64,000 bases of DNA from Albula goreensis (Eukaryota > Chordata > Actinopteri > Albuliformes > Albulidae), in assembly GCA_022829145.1 (NCBI GenBank), contig CM040746.1, positions 20,681,332 through 20,745,331 of the forward strand, read 5' to 3'. Below are positions 26,501-39,951 of this stretch, piece after piece. The notes under the pieces are model-generated. The model was not told the DNA's origin, made no database searches, and saw only the letters and a program-made list of their open reading frames with translations. Both the position numbers and the translations under genes were made by a program. Every line of letters starts with the position of its first letter. Positions within the stretch are counted from its first letter, which is position 1.

Positions 26501-28691
26501 ACCTGGTCTCCCTCTCTGGATTTCAATTCAGTGAAACACCTGTGAGATTAACTTCAAAAGGGAATGCTTGCCAGTCCTCCACCCTCTGTGAAACCAAAAG
26601 TGTTGATACCCTGTGAAGGATGCTGTGGAACTCCTTCTGGGACAAATACCACCTGCTGTCTCAGAGAATTTTAGCTTTTAGCCATTGTGGATTTACATAT
26701 CTGGCCCAGTTTATTCATTTAAGTAGATGTCTCACTTGTGACGTATTCTTTTAAATGATCTTCCTGGACCCACAGGAGGTAACAGGCACTTCATTAAGAA
26801 TGATTTCAGGCAAGGGAAGACTTTTTTTATTACCATTTTATTGATCTCTGGTGGATTAAACCAGCTTTGCTCTCTCTCTCTCTTTCTGGCATCTGAACAG
26901 ACAGGACCTCCCACAGTGTTAATCAACCTGCTGCAACACCCAATCATGTGGAAATACATCTTGATTGCTTATTTGCTTGCTTTACTGCTGTCCCCAGGTA
27001 AAGTGCTGCTTGTAGCAACAGTGAAGCAGAGGCATAGTTAGTCTTTGAACTGACATTTGACTATGCAAGCATTATACATTTTCAAAGCTCTTTTTGTCAT
27101 TCCCAATTTTTCTTCAGAAATAAGTACGAATTTTAAGAAATAACAAGGCTTATCACAAAACCAGCATAATCCGTCATGGTTGGCTCTGTATTTGAAGTCG
27201 TCCCCCTTTCTGAGGGAGGCCAGGATTTAGAATAGGAGCTTGAGTCTCTCTTCAATTCTCTGTTAAGCTCAGATTGAACTTCCAGTGTTCTCTGCACTGG
27301 GTAGGAACCTGGCAAGCCAGTCCCAGAGGGCTTCCATTATGAACATTCACTTTAAGCAAAGTACAGGTATGCTCAAATCAAGATGGCTGGCCTGAAGTAG
27401 AGACTCCCAGAGAAGTGATGATGCGTCAAAGGGATAAACCAGTGACACTACTGATATCATGTGGAGGTTTATCACGATGCCAGTGAAACTTATGTTGTCA
27501 CATAGAGGTACATCTTCAGACTTCACCTAAGGTGTCACAGATAGATACAACAGACCATGCTGAGGCTGATATTATCACAAAGGGCTTTTATTAATGTGCT
27601 ATTGGTGTTTGCAAGGGTCATGGAGAGGGGAAGGAATAAGATGCTGATACATCAGTAGCTAAAAGAGACAATGATGGCAAATGAAGCTTCAGGGCAGGTC
27701 ATTATGGGGAATGGAAGCTCTGTTGACTGAATGATTGTTTGACAGTTATTTGTCAGGTTATTAGGCTGTTTAATTTACCAATGGGCCACACTTTCCAGTC
27801 ACTTTGCTCCATGACAGGGGTTTCTGAAATGACACAAAGGCCTTCTGATTTTGGTGAATCAACATTTATAAATATTGCCATTTGAGTGTAAAAAAAGAAC
27901 AAACTGTGAATGCAGAGTGGAGGCAGGATTCAATCTGTTGATTGTGAGTTAGCAAAGCAACACAAAAAGCATTCAGGAAGTGCACACATTTTGCGAGAGC
28001 CTCTCTTTGTCTGTTCATTTGGGAGCTTTCAACTGTCTGTTTCCTCAGTTGAAGCTGGCACACTGGATTCTTTAAAAATGTGAGGTAGGGAACTAGAGTA
28101 GCATGTCCCTTTGATGAGATCGATCACCACCTTCCTATATCTCTCTCTCCCTAGCCGTAGCTATCTTACCCTCGCTCTTTCTTTCTCTTTCTCTTCCACC
28201 TCTCACTTTCTCATTTTATTTGACCTACCCTCCCCATGCAAATTGAGAAACTACAAAGTCAATAATTATGAAAATCATTATGTTTTATTTAAATGAAACT
28301 GGAATGGGTGGAGATAGAAATATTTGGCACTAGTGACAGAATAGTAAATTCAGTTATGTAGTCTTGAGAACATACTAAAGAGCTGTGAGACCTCAATAAT
28401 TATTTTTTTTATCTGGTGAGTATTCACAACCTGCCTGAATGATGTAAGCATATATAAAGGTATAAACTATCATGTATTGAAATGGTTGAAGCTGCTTCCC
28501 TCTAAATCATATTTATACCCATTTTGTCTCATGGAGTTTTGTGCATATCTTTACATGTACCTCTTGGTATCATTGTGGCTTGACTATGGTCAGGGGTCAA
28601 TAATTCATTTTCTGAAGACCATGGTTAAACAATGGAGGTTAACATGCTACTTTGATCATTCTATTAATGACCTCATCTGTAGACATGGATG

Positions 28692-28736
28692 ATATGTAAA
28701 TCTCTTTGGATGAAACCATCAGTCAAATGAATAATA
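28692..28736 (+). repeat. SINE/LINE tail fragment
   Basis: GATATGTAAATCTCTTTGGATGAAACCATCAGTCAAATGAATAATAA resembles the tail of the SINE at 22049-22270 (TTTGGATGAAAGCATCAGCTAAATGA). The head is not recognisable, so this is a decayed or 5'-truncated copy. Confidence 0.5.
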
Positions 28737-31700
28737 ACTCCATTCAACGCCCAATCCCATATATTGAGTCTAAAACCTGTCATTCATTTTTATTGTAATC
28801 TTTTCAGCAAAATGCTTTTCTTGCATTTCCATAATCGTGCAAAGCACAAACTCCCATTCTCAAATGTAGCATGGAATAGGAAGAGGTAAATATTTATCCA
28901 TTGGCATCTGATTAAATCAGAATAATGTTTATCGGCATGTGTGTGTACATACACACTAGGACAGTCAGTAATTACTGCAGTTAATAGACTGACATAAACT
29001 ATGTTGAACTCAGTCATGATATGACAAAGTACCCAATTTTCCCTCAGCTGTCTCCATATTATTTGATTTGTGATGAAGGATTCATCTTTTTGAGAGGAAA
29101 TGGCCCCTATGTTTGTATACTCCGTATATTACACATTTTTCAAACTGTACACATTATTTCACTGTTTTTGGTGAGATACATTAAAGCTAATTACTGGATG
29201 AGAAACAGTCAGTATAAGTCTACCTTTGTTTTTTCTTTGTTTTGGGATTTTTTGTTCGTACATGTTACATGCAATGAAAGACTTGAAGAACAGAAAATGT
29301 TATTCTGCCTAGTGTTCATTAATGTTCTTTTGTAGTGGGTTTAATGATATAATTTAGAACATGAACTTCATGTATTAAAACTGAAACTAAAGAAACTTCT
29401 AACTAAACATAAACTTTTTCAGTTAACAAAATAAAAACTTTGATTAAAATGAACAAGAGGCCAAAACTGAATTGAAAGTTAACTGATAGTGGTAGAGGTG
29501 AAAAATTAGCTAAAATAATCTTTCTTAAAAGAATATCTTAAAGTATGCCATAATATACAATTGCACTCTAATTTCTTTGTGTTTTAATTGTATCTGTGAG
29601 CAACAGCTTAATTATGACTCTGCTCTCTTCCTATTGTTACTTAAGAAACATTGTCATATGACATTAAGAGATTCCTAGGACATACTTCATAGGATTACAA
29701 GGGCAGTTGTTCAAAAATGGAAAAAAGATTAATTCATCACAAAATAATCCCACTTACATTTTAATGCTAATTCTCTACTGCATATGCAGGTCTGTGGTGT
29801 TGGGAGAAGTTAATTGCGCTTATTATTTTATCCATAAATTACATGTGCACTCTTGACAGTTTCCCATCAAACAGAAGAACTTTCCTGATTAATGTAAATG
29901 GTCTGTGGTAGTTTACTTACCAATTTGTTTCCAGGTAACCATATTAAAGCCGCAGCAGTGCTCAAATACTCTGTTGTGTGAGAAGTAGGACTGGAAGACT
30001 ATAGAGAGCTATGAAGCATGAAGTGTTTGTGCAGACGTACTCCTATTGTATGTAGAAGTACACTTCCATGCACTCATGCAAGCACATACACACATGCACT
30101 CAAGTATATTCCTCATGCTACAAAATGGGGTGTTAATGGAAACAATTGAAGGTGGAGGGGGAGTGTGAGAGAGGGTGGTAATGCAATGTTAGGAGGCAGT
30201 TTGAGGTTTTCGGGGAAGCAAGGATAAATACCTGAATTTCCTTTATATATGAAGAATTATAAACCTGAGAAAAATCATAACAAAAATAACAATGGCCCAC
30301 TGCCCTCGGCCCAGAAAGGACACTCTTCAGACAGGCTGATCCTTGCCATATGGAGAATGAGCCAAATTACAAATGGGACTGAATAAATGAATGAATCTGT
30401 GTACTGCATTGATATTGCATTCAAATACCCAGGAAACTGTTACACGAGACCTCCAATGATGCATTTTAAACAAAAACAGTTGAAGGATGTTGTAGGTGAG
30501 CATGATGAAATAATTATCACAGTGCATTCCTGGCCAGAGGTATTTTGGATTTGGCTGGAGTTAACCCCATCCCGACCCTTGCCTCCCCTCCACACCTGCT
30601 TATCATTTTGTTAATTTTTTTTTGTAATCATTCCCTTTTTAACTGACATAGAGGAAGGACTTAAACTTTGTCTTGCCTTGGGCATTGCTCTGACAAGGCA
30701 AGGGTGTTTAGAGGAACTGTGGAGGGGAATCTGTAAGGAAGTGGAAGAGGATTAATTGCACCTCTAATTGTCTGGTAGATGATTAAAAGCCTGATCCTCC
30801 TGCATGCGAGCCATTTCGAGGCAGCGGGGGCACCTTTGAAGTCCAAAAGGCAGGACTGGAATTCAAAACAGACTGTGACTTTGAGGTCATGAATTGCGTA
30901 GTTTTGTGCAGAACTCAACACTCATGTATAAGGGCATATGTTCACATTTTAAAGTTACTTTTCCCTGTCTGATTAGTGCTGTAGGGAAACATTAATCTGT
31001 TGTTTCCTGATGCTAAAACTGAGGCCAACATTTTACGGTCCGTTGAAGTCCTTAGACAGACCCCTCACTTCACATTTATATTATTACTGCTCATAGAAAT
31101 CCACAAAAATGTGTGAGCATCAAAGTGAGCAGAATGATAGTCTTTTCTTGTCTCATGTGGTCTTTATTCAACATGAGTAAGTTACAGGGCCCTATTTTCA
31201 TGAGCAGGTTCAATGTGCTCCGACTGATTTAAAATGTGCCATTACCGCAACGAAATGTACAAAGTTATTTTCATCAACATGCCGAAAGTGCAAAAGGAAG
31301 AATGCGGAAGCACAAAGCCACTATTCCTCTGACATAATAAAGGGGCATAGAAGCGCAATGTCTGGGAATGTTCTCTGAAAACAAATGAGAGTACCATGCA
31401 AATAATACGGCACAATGCCTGAATTGCCATTTTCGTCCAGAGTGAAACCCTTGAGCTTATGAGGACCCAAAAGCAGGTCTATTCAGAGCAGAACACTTGA
31501 AGGTAGCCAAATAAATTGTAGTACATTGACTCGGCCAGCAGGTGTCATAACATGACTTCGGAGTTATTACCACAAGGCAATAATGGTCAAAATTCCATAA
31601 TGACAAATTCAAATAATTGAATTTTCTATGAACTACGTTAACAGAACAGAGGAAGCCAGGAAAATGTGAGACCCGTGGCCTTTAAATTTATTCTTCTTCA

Positions 31701-32170
31701 TTCTTTTAATGCTTGGAACATGATGGATTCAGACTATAAATGTTGGCTGAATTTAACATCTCTGTTTTGCCATTGATCCCAATAGTATGGATTACATAAT
31801 TGCAAGGAGAATGCGTTACCGCCAACGACTTTTCAAACAGCAGAACTCCTTCCTTAATATGATTGACCCTACATTCACACATCTCTGCTCCACATTGTGC
31901 AAGTGACAGCGCAGAGCATAGAACAGGGTCACAGGTGTCAATGATCGGTGATCGCTGATTGGGACCATTTTAGTGATACATTATTACATAAGGACAATAA
32001 ATATAGCTGACTGTCAAATAATTATCATCAATATTTTTAGCTAGCTAGGTAAGATAGGCCCCCATCACCATAACGGACCATAGCAAGCAAGTTAGCTAGC
32101 ACTGGTTAGCTACAAACGATAGGCTATATTCTATAGGTCATCACTATTAAAAAAAATACATAACTATCAG

Positions 32171-32270
32171 TTAATGCTCTTTTCTGTCAGTGTTATGGTA
32201 TGACTTTAATTTGATATTGTACAACTCAGGGTATCCTTGAACCATAATAATGAACGAGTGCCTTTTTTTA
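32171..32270 (-). pseudogene. MADF-like domain remnant
   Basis: The end of a minus-strand frame reads HSFIIMVQGYPELYNIKLKSYHN, whose YPELYN plus spaced SYH resembles the beginning of a MADF DNA-binding domain (hydrophobic helix, then P-x-L-Y-x). It stops after a few more residues. It lies in the same orientation as the Myb-like remnant. The domain call is tentative because only about 25 residues are readable. Confidence 0.35.
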
Positions 32271-32542
32271 AGGCAGCGGTCCGACGAGTGTGGATAAGGA
32301 GCTGGAATGGACAGCTGCTCCGCTGTAGTTTCTAGGCTATTGCTGAGTGGAGCCTGCCTCGCTTCCATCCTGCTGTCCATCCAGTGGAAACAGCTGTTCA
32401 GGGAGTCCACTGCGCAATGGAAAGAGGAATAAATATTATACGATCGCCACATATGTAAATCATTGATTTAATAATTGGACATGTGTGCTCTGCCCCTTCG
32501 TGTTCAGGGCCAGGGGCAAGTAACTGTCAATTTTACCAGCTG

Positions 32543-32767
32543 TTATTTGCTGGGTTTTGCCAGGCTCAATAAACTGCTGAAACCCAGCGGTCTAGTCCGC
32601 ATGGTGTCTCTCAGAGTAGGGTTAAATGAGGAACTAGGGGTTACACTGGCAGATCCAAAAATTGGCTCATGTTGGGCATGAACCTCACGAACCAGTACCT
32701 CCATCTTCTCTGGTGTGAAAAGTACCTTCCTCTGCCTTAGCTCATCTCTTGCGAGCGCTGGGTACAT
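32543..32767 (-). pseudogene. Myb/SANT-like domain remnant of a Harbinger accessory protein
   Basis: The 74-residue minus-strand frame contains RQRKVLFTPEKMEVLVREVH, which closely follows the pattern of the Myb/SANT-like domain found in Harbinger accessory proteins and their host relative NAIF1 (basic run, F-T/S-x-E-E/K-M-E-V-L-V-x-E-V). The domain should continue into further helices, but the frame then reads VTPSSSFNPTLRD and loses the pattern, so it is truncated or frameshifted. It is a fossil inside the element at 31187-33059, not a host gene. Confidence 0.5.
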
Positions 32768-34412
32768 GTGATTTTATTGTTTTATTGTATGTAACACTCG
32801 TTATTATTGGCTGAAACATGCAACGTTGTGCCAACGCCCTCTAATTGATATTAACCCATTACTCCACCCCTTACAGATTGCGCCATGTGAAGGACCTCCT
32901 ATCTTAGCACCATGGAATGGACCTGCCCAATTTGATTTATTGCCTTGAACTTGTGTCCGTGAAATGGGCTTTGCACTTTTGCCACTCCCATTGAATATGC
33001 TGAGAATTGGGTAATGACTGATTTCCGAGTTTTGACGTATGACTTTTGAAATAGGGCTCACAGTGATCACTATGGGCACTTGAAGGGTAACTTCCACAGA
33101 TAGAGCAGGTAAATGCCAGGCACAGCTGCCATTCCAGCTCTGAGTCCCCTGGGCAAAGTCTGCACAGGTGCCATTGCCCTGGGGTTTCATTGCTTAATTG
33201 GCCGATGTCTGAATTGCATAACTGTCTGTGACCCAAAGGATCTAACCCACACTCCCAGCAAAGAGAGCAATGAGCAACAAATCGAGAGAAGTGGAACACT
33301 GCAGGCAGAATGGCTTCCCAGCTGGTAAAGATAGAGCGTCTCGACGCAGTCTGACCTGCATACATGAACGATCAGGCCTTTGAAAAAGAAATATGTGGGT
33401 GGGAAGGGGGAGGGTTATTTAGCATTGCCTGGATTCTTTACCCTTAGCTGTTCGTTTGTTCCTTCACTTTGGTGTCAGGCAGTGTGCAGTGTGTGGTTTT
33501 TGAAAGCTCTGATCATAGCTGGGTGGAAGAAAGGCCATCAAAGCCCTGGTCCTGGAGGGCTGCTGTGGTTTCAAGCATTGTCTTCAGAAGAGTAACCCCT
33601 GGACAGATTCACTTGCACTCCAGACTGCTAGAAATGTGGACAATTTAGAGATGTTTACCTGCCCACATATCAGCTTGAACTTTGATTTTTACTATTTGAA
33701 AAATAGGGCATTTCACTGCCTGTTATCCAGTATTCCTTTGTCATATTAATTCATTTTGGAAAATGTCTGAAACATGCATATTTACCAGTTGTACAGAAGC
33801 TTCATAGGACATCATGATAAAAAAATTCTTACTTAATAAAAAATATGTCAGGAGACCATAAATTACACAACATCAGACATATAAAGATCTTCACACTGGC
33901 CTGTTGCAGAGTACAGCTAAACAAATTTTAGATTGAAGTGTGATTAATTTGATTTTATTCATAGAGGCTTAATTATATAATGGGAAAATATGTAAGAAAC
34001 ATGGAAAAAGCCATTTGCTTTTAATTGTTGAGGTACGGCTACATTGTTTATCTTCATTGTAGAATGCAAGGAGGCATGATGACATTTTATGAATGATTCC
34101 ACGCAACTAATTGACACTGCTATGCAAACATATTTCACTTTTGAAAATGTGTCTGTTTTGCTTGTGTCATAATTTGAAAAATTAACTTGAACGAAGACAG
34201 AGAACCAACCACAGAAATTGAAATTGAAATGCCTAACTCTGGCTGTGTGTAGGCCACTGGAAGACTGGACTTCTGCTCTGCATAGCTGCAGATACTGTAT
34301 GTTGTTCTCTTCTTGCCATTTTAGTTGGTCCCTTCAGTTAGTATGGCTAGCACTGATAATTGCCTTCAAATATAGAGGAAGAGGTGTGGCTTGGCTTCTA
34401 AAATCTGCTTAG

Positions 34413-34964
34413 CGGTACAAATTGTGGGCGGAGACGCAGATTCCATTAATTCAGTTTATTCGGGCATGCGAGGTTCAATTGTAGTTTTCATCAGCAGATG
34501 GTAACATTAGATAGCAACATGGGCTAGCTATCTTTATGTCCAACGATAAGATCGATATCGATAGGTATCCTATATCCGAACATGGTCATAACATGGCTTC
34601 CTTGTTAACATTCCTAACTATTTTAAAATATCTGCCAGACTTGATAACTTCCTATTTGACTAGCTAGCTGGTGATCAGTGTCTCCTCCATTTTGATTTTA
34701 CAATTTGACAGTTTGACTTGAACTACAAGAAGCAAAACTGACATGCCCCTCGGGGTCAAACAGCATCGCTCTGATTGACCAGACAGGGGCAGATTGTATT
34801 TGTGAGGTCAAAGTTCACCACAGTTGAACTTGGGGCGTAAAACAGAGCCCCATCCCATGTGAAGAGCAGAGCAGAAAATTGCTCCTAGAAGCATTGCCAG
34901 TTGACGCCACCCTACATTGACTTGAATGGAAATTCGTACAGATTTTCGGGTTGGAAGCCGTACC
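34413..34964 (-). mobile_element. candidate second PIF/Harbinger-like non-autonomous element
   Basis: GGTAC stands at the left edge and GTACC at the right edge. Read on the minus strand, the right part has CATTCAAGTCAATG, GACCAATCAGAGC-like (TGGTCAATCAGAGCGATGCT) and then an ATGGAGGAGACACTGATCAC start followed quickly by stops. That layout is familiar from fish Harbinger-type elements just ahead of their accessory ORF. The terminal repeat is only about 5 bp and no target duplication is seen, so this is tentative. Confidence 0.35.
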
Positions 34965-35189
34965 ATTAAGTGTGAGGTGTTAAAGGACAGTTGTTTATTT
35001 ATTGTTTTGTTTGTTCTTGTATTTATCAATGTTGTACACTTGTCCAAGAGGTGGGGCAAACAGGAGTGAGAGGCTTAATGCAAAGCCCCTGGGACTGTTT
35101 CTTCAGAGCCGACCTGTTCTTTGAGTAAGATTCATTATTAACCCAATAACATTTTGTACAGTGAACATGAAGCTCGCTTAGGTTCTGGC

Positions 35190-35275
35190 CTTACTATGTT
35201 TTTGACCAGAAGGTAGCAGGTTGAAACTCAGTGGCACATTTATTGTTGAGCAAGGTCCTTCAGAATAATTTAGTT
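35190..35275 (+). repeat. decayed tRNA-SINE fragment
   Basis: GACCAGAAGGTAGCAGGTTGAAACTCAGTGGCAC and TTGTTGAGCAAGGTCCTTCAG parallel the B-box region and the TTGAGCAAGG segment of fish tRNA SINEs such as the one at 22049-22270. No A box is recognisable. Confidence 0.5.
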
Positions 35276-38200
35276 GTTTACTTTACACTTCATATGTTCA
35301 TACATAAGCCTTAAAAATACAGAAACTGGTTTTTGGTCTCCTATTTGTATATTATTGTGGATTTTTGACTAATTGAACCTTATTATCTATCCTTGAATTA
35401 GTTTGAAAATGAAACACCATTTATTAATTTATTTACTACACATTCATTGACTGTATTCACACTATATACTACAGTCTTCATGCTCTACTAGTTACATCTT
35501 GTAGGGATGGAAGATAAGTGTTATTTAAGAGACACCATTTTGCTCAGACAGAGGGATTTTATTTGAATCAACAGGCCATGTTCTGATAAGGCAGTGTCCT
35601 GTGGGGTTTTGGATTGGGCTCTTATTTAGGCGAATTGCTAATGCTGGTCGGCTTTCCGACTGTTATATTTCCTGTCTTTTCTGTTTTCCCATGTCATAAA
35701 TCAGTCTGCTGTCCTACTTGCCTGTTGTCTTCTCAAAGACTGGGGTTCACATTAACACAGGCATGCCATTTGTGCTTTTCATAATTACTGCTGAACTAAA
35801 GAAGTGCTTTATCGCACGCCATTAACTCACTTAATGCCGCACACTGTCGAAAGCCATTAGTTTGGAAATCCTTGCCAAAGTGGAGGCATTTGATTGAGGT
35901 GAGGCAGAGGCTAACCGCTGCGACGTCATGGAAAAGGAGCACATTCTGCAGCAACTCCAGAGGGGATGCTGCACTCCTCGTTACTCACAGTAAGAATTGT
36001 AATTAAAGCAAGGTGTCGTGTGGTATAGGGGATAGAGTACTGGATTCCACCATACTGTTGAGAATGGAAATATACCTTATACTTTTGAAAAAAATATGAA
36101 AATTTTATCATCTATTATAAGTAAATCTGTAAGCATTGAAAGCATGTGAGATATTTATTTTATCTCTTTTCCAAAAATGCTCTGAACATTCTTCTAAATG
36201 CCTCAATATAAAGATGATGCTGTCTGTAGTAAAAATCGTATGGAGGCTGAAATGAACTGCAAGTCTCCTGTTAAAGTGATCTAACAAAACTTTTGCACTA
36301 ACTTTCCTTAGTAGCTCAAATCTCATGTCTCATAACATGGAAGTGGGTCTCTGAAAATACGTCAGTTGAGGTCTGTATGCAATATGACATAAACATGACT
36401 ATGAAGCACCATCGCCATCTGAGAGTTTAGAGGTACAGAGGCAGTGTGATGTAGGAAGAATGGGATTGGGGGATTGAGAGAGCTGGCATTGATTTCATCC
36501 TCTGTATAGAGCCTCTGCAGTGACCAAAAGAGGTGATATAAATAAATAAATCAAGGTCATGTCAAATCATTTTCATAAAACCTCATTAAATTTTATTTGC
36601 CGCAATGGTTGTCTCTATAATTAGAATAGCAGAGATTGACTTAATGAAATTACTATAAACATTGGTGCAGTGGGGGAAAGAAAACGAATAATGGCAGCTT
36701 CACGCTTGCCTTAGACTGATAAGAGATTATTGGCAGATGACCTTCGAAGGATATTAAGTGAGATGTTCCCTGTGGTAGATTTTTTTAGGTAGCAATGGGG
36801 GCTGATGGGAAAGGCATTAGCTCTTTAGAGAGGTCTGGCCTATATATATGTACTTCCACAGGCAAATTAGCAGACACATAATTACACATTACTTCAGCTA
36901 GATCAACTTCACACTTCATTTCCATAGAAGAACTTGCCTGGCACAGAGAAGTAGCCTACAGAACTTGTGAGCGAATACCCTGTGAACACTGTACAGAAAT
37001 CTGTCTTTGCATTTTAGTGAGCAACATAAGCTCCACTGTCATTTTCCCTAAATTATACATATATAATTATTCCCTTTTTTATACATAAAATCGCACCATA
37101 AAGAGCACTCATCATGACCAGCTGCCTAACACAAGCATTAAAGACTCTTCAGGTGAGTTAGCCATGGCCTGAGAAGCCAAGCCAGGCAGAGTCAGAGTAC
37201 CTTGCAGCACTGTGAATGACTTGGGTAGTATTGTTACTGACAAGGGCACTTAGGGCATCATCCTGGGTAGGCTTCGTGTGATATGGTGCCTCAGATGGCA
37301 TGGTGAGTGGCCAGCAGCATCACAAATGGTCTTTGCTGTAATGTACATGACTTTTGTTGTGCGGTTTGTCGCCCGCATGTTGAGATGACATATCAAGACA
37401 GAATGCCTATTTTCCAGAGGAAAAAAGTAGGTTAATTGGGGGAAAAATGGAAAATGATTCTCTCACCTCAGTAATATGATCCAGGAACTGGAATTGATGC
37501 AAATGTGGTCAAACAAATGCTGGACTGTGAACCGACATCCAAGATAGAATTTGAATGGATCAATGGACATGTTGAATTTTCAAAATAGGCAGTGGAACAC
37601 AGAATCAAACTGGATGAAATCTGAGATCAGATGAGTAGGTACACAGACACTGCAACAGGGAAGGGGCAGACCTTGGAGCCAGTTGTAAGTGTGTTACACA
37701 GGAGCCCACAGCGTATCAATACAAAAACATCCTGTGTGTGCATGCACAAGAAACCTAATCCTGTTGAAAGTCAGCAAGACAGGAAGCATACCCATGGCAT
37801 TATGGAGACTTGGTCTGAGAAAGAGGGAATATCTGGTGATAGAAAAAGGATTCCTCCTAAGAAATTGTTAAAAGTGTAGAAAATTAGGACGCAATCACCA
37901 GCACAAAATCACCCCTTATCCAGGTGAAGGCTAGATGGCAAAGGCAAAGGCATGTGTGAATAATGAGGCTGGCAGGGCACGCAGACAGAAACGGTTATGC
38001 ATAGGGGAGTGGCATGCAGGCTGGATAGAAGTTGAAATACTTGCTCCCATATTGCTGGTAGTTCAGAAGCAAGATGGAGCACAAACGTCTGCTGCTCTGG
38101 GTCCTGACACAAAGAATTGAACAATCAAATAAGTAGCTGCTTGGACACATCCAAAGCCTGAAAAAAGTTAGACTGCTGTGGTGTATGTCTGAAACTTCAC

Positions 38201-39933
38201 AGCTAGTGCATCTAGTACATGCTGACAAGTCTGAATCATTATTACCCAATTGTGTGTTGTGTACATGAAAGAACTGCTTATAGCAATAGGCTAGCTAACA
38301 CTGCTTAAATTAATTTGTGAGGTGCTGCTTAAAATCAAAAGAAGAGAGTGCATTTTCCCAGATAGGGCCACCCTGATGCACCTAGCAGGTAGGATAGCAA
38401 ATTGAACATTAAAGCAAGAGAATATATCAACATGGCAATGCAACAAAGTGTAGCATTCCACTACTATGAAGCAACAGATGGAGAGCTGGATGGGGAGCGA
38501 AAGCTTTAAAATCAGAGTCATGACACAGAGCATGAAACTGGATGCCAGCCACCAAGCCATGAATGTTAGAGGACTGTAAACCACTGGTTCAGAAGCTGTG
38601 AACAACAAATATTGAAACATGAGACAACAGGATGAAAAGGAAAGCCAGTGGTGAAACAGAAAGCTGAGAACTGCTTCCAGAAAGACGGATGTAGTTTCAG
38701 GGTGAAATGCGCCAACTCTGCTGTAATGTGCTACTACTAAGAAACGTTGTATCGTATGAATTTAGTGTATCCTTTTTCAATCAAACTTAGAGGTGACTGA
38801 GAGTTAATAGATAGCACACACATTATCATGGGAACACAATCAAACTAGCTTTTATCCTACTGGCACATGGGATTTTTTTGCTACATACAATTCTACCTAC
38901 ACTTGTTTGTTTCTTTTCACCATACATATGTCAGAGTACAGGGGGAGTACTTGTACTACAGTAGATCTCTATTCATTGCTCTGAATTTTGGGTTTGACAC
39001 TGGACACATGGCTGCATTTAGCTACATCAGTGTTCTCTTTGTTATTTTTATTTCTGTAACTATTTTTACCAGCATTTTTTCTCTTCTCACAATTTGGAAT
39101 GCTTCATTATATTTTTGGTACAAATGAATTGTGTTATTATTGCCATATTCTCTGTCAATTTAGACATAAGCATGGATCCACTAGGTGCATTGTTTTTGAG
39201 AAAAAAACATAATACACTGTGCAGGTATGCAGCATTGATGTGACCCACCAGAGGAATCAAACGTTTTATAATTGGCCTTGGACAATCCAGCTTATTCATA
39301 CCCCTCTGCTAGGGCCATACTGCCATGCAAGGCCGGTAAGCACAGTGGCTTCTGGGTTAGTCAGGACTCAGTACCAAACCATGGGGTGAATTAACAGGGC
39401 AAGCCATCTTGTAACACTTATTTCGAATCTTTATGTGTATGTGTATGTGTGTGAATTGGTGTATCTCAGTTTATGAGTGTGCTCAGACACATGTACATGT
39501 ATATGTGTCTCCCCTATCTGTTTGTTTAGTCATGCATTTCATTGGCTGTATTTGAGGAAGAGATGTTCTTCTCCTTGATTGTTATAACTGCGATATCATC
39601 TTCCCTGGTGGTTGTTTACTTTGTCTCTGTGTAGGTCAGATGCTTTGCCCTTTCATCCACACTGTACCCTCTACTTGCATGCAAATGTGTGGAGCTCAGG
39701 AATTTGATAACAGACCTTGCTGTCATTGTTCGGACATGTCTGTTTTGTGCCAGACATATTCTGCTGTGTTCACTTGTGATGATCTACAGTTTTTTCAGTA
39801 CTGCCTCCAAAGTTTGTGCCCACAACCATGTGTTCTGCTGACAAAACCAACATATATTGGTCTTCCAGGAGCTGCTGCACTGCAATATTTTCCATAGTTT
39901 GCTGTGCTGGATTGCCATAGAAAAAAAAAATAA

Positions 39934-39948
39934 AATATATATATATAT
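39934..39948. repeat. (AT)n run
   Basis: Short AT dinucleotide run after a poly-A stretch (39921-39930), at the left edge of the possible Tigger/pogo fragment. Confidence 0.85.
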
Positions 39949-39951
39949 ACA

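Larger units (their letters stand above)
22271..31186. other. nrxn2 intron between the SINE and the Harbinger-like element
   Basis: No gene recognised. It contains CA and GT repeats (22905-22990, 23490-23511) and a SINE tail (28692-28736). The 139-codon frame at 26068-26487 shows no known domain. Blocks at 22430-22640 and 30720-30850 look less decayed than their surroundings. Confidence 0.65.
31187..33059 (-). mobile_element. PIF/Harbinger-like DNA transposon fossil, about 1.87 kb
   Basis: The left end is GGGCCCTATTTTCATGAGC. The right end reads GAAATAGGGCTC, an imperfect inverted match over about 11 bases. The trinucleotide ACA stands on both sides (31184-31186 and 33060-33062), consistent with the 3-bp target duplications of this superfamily, although the usual target is TWA. 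The minus strand carries broken remnants of a Myb/SANT-like and a MADF-like DNA-binding domain. I see no DDE transposase. The left 0.9 kb is shared with the fragments at the window start. Family assignment is from memory of fish elements; a Repbase search would decide. Confidence 0.6.
33060..39951. other. nrxn2 intron between Harbinger-like and Tigger-like elements
   Basis: No gene recognised. It includes a possible short repeat piece at 33540-33575 (CCTGGTCCTGGAGGGC, a string common in fish repeats), the candidate element at 34413-34964 and a SINE fragment at 35190-35275. Confidence 0.65.
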
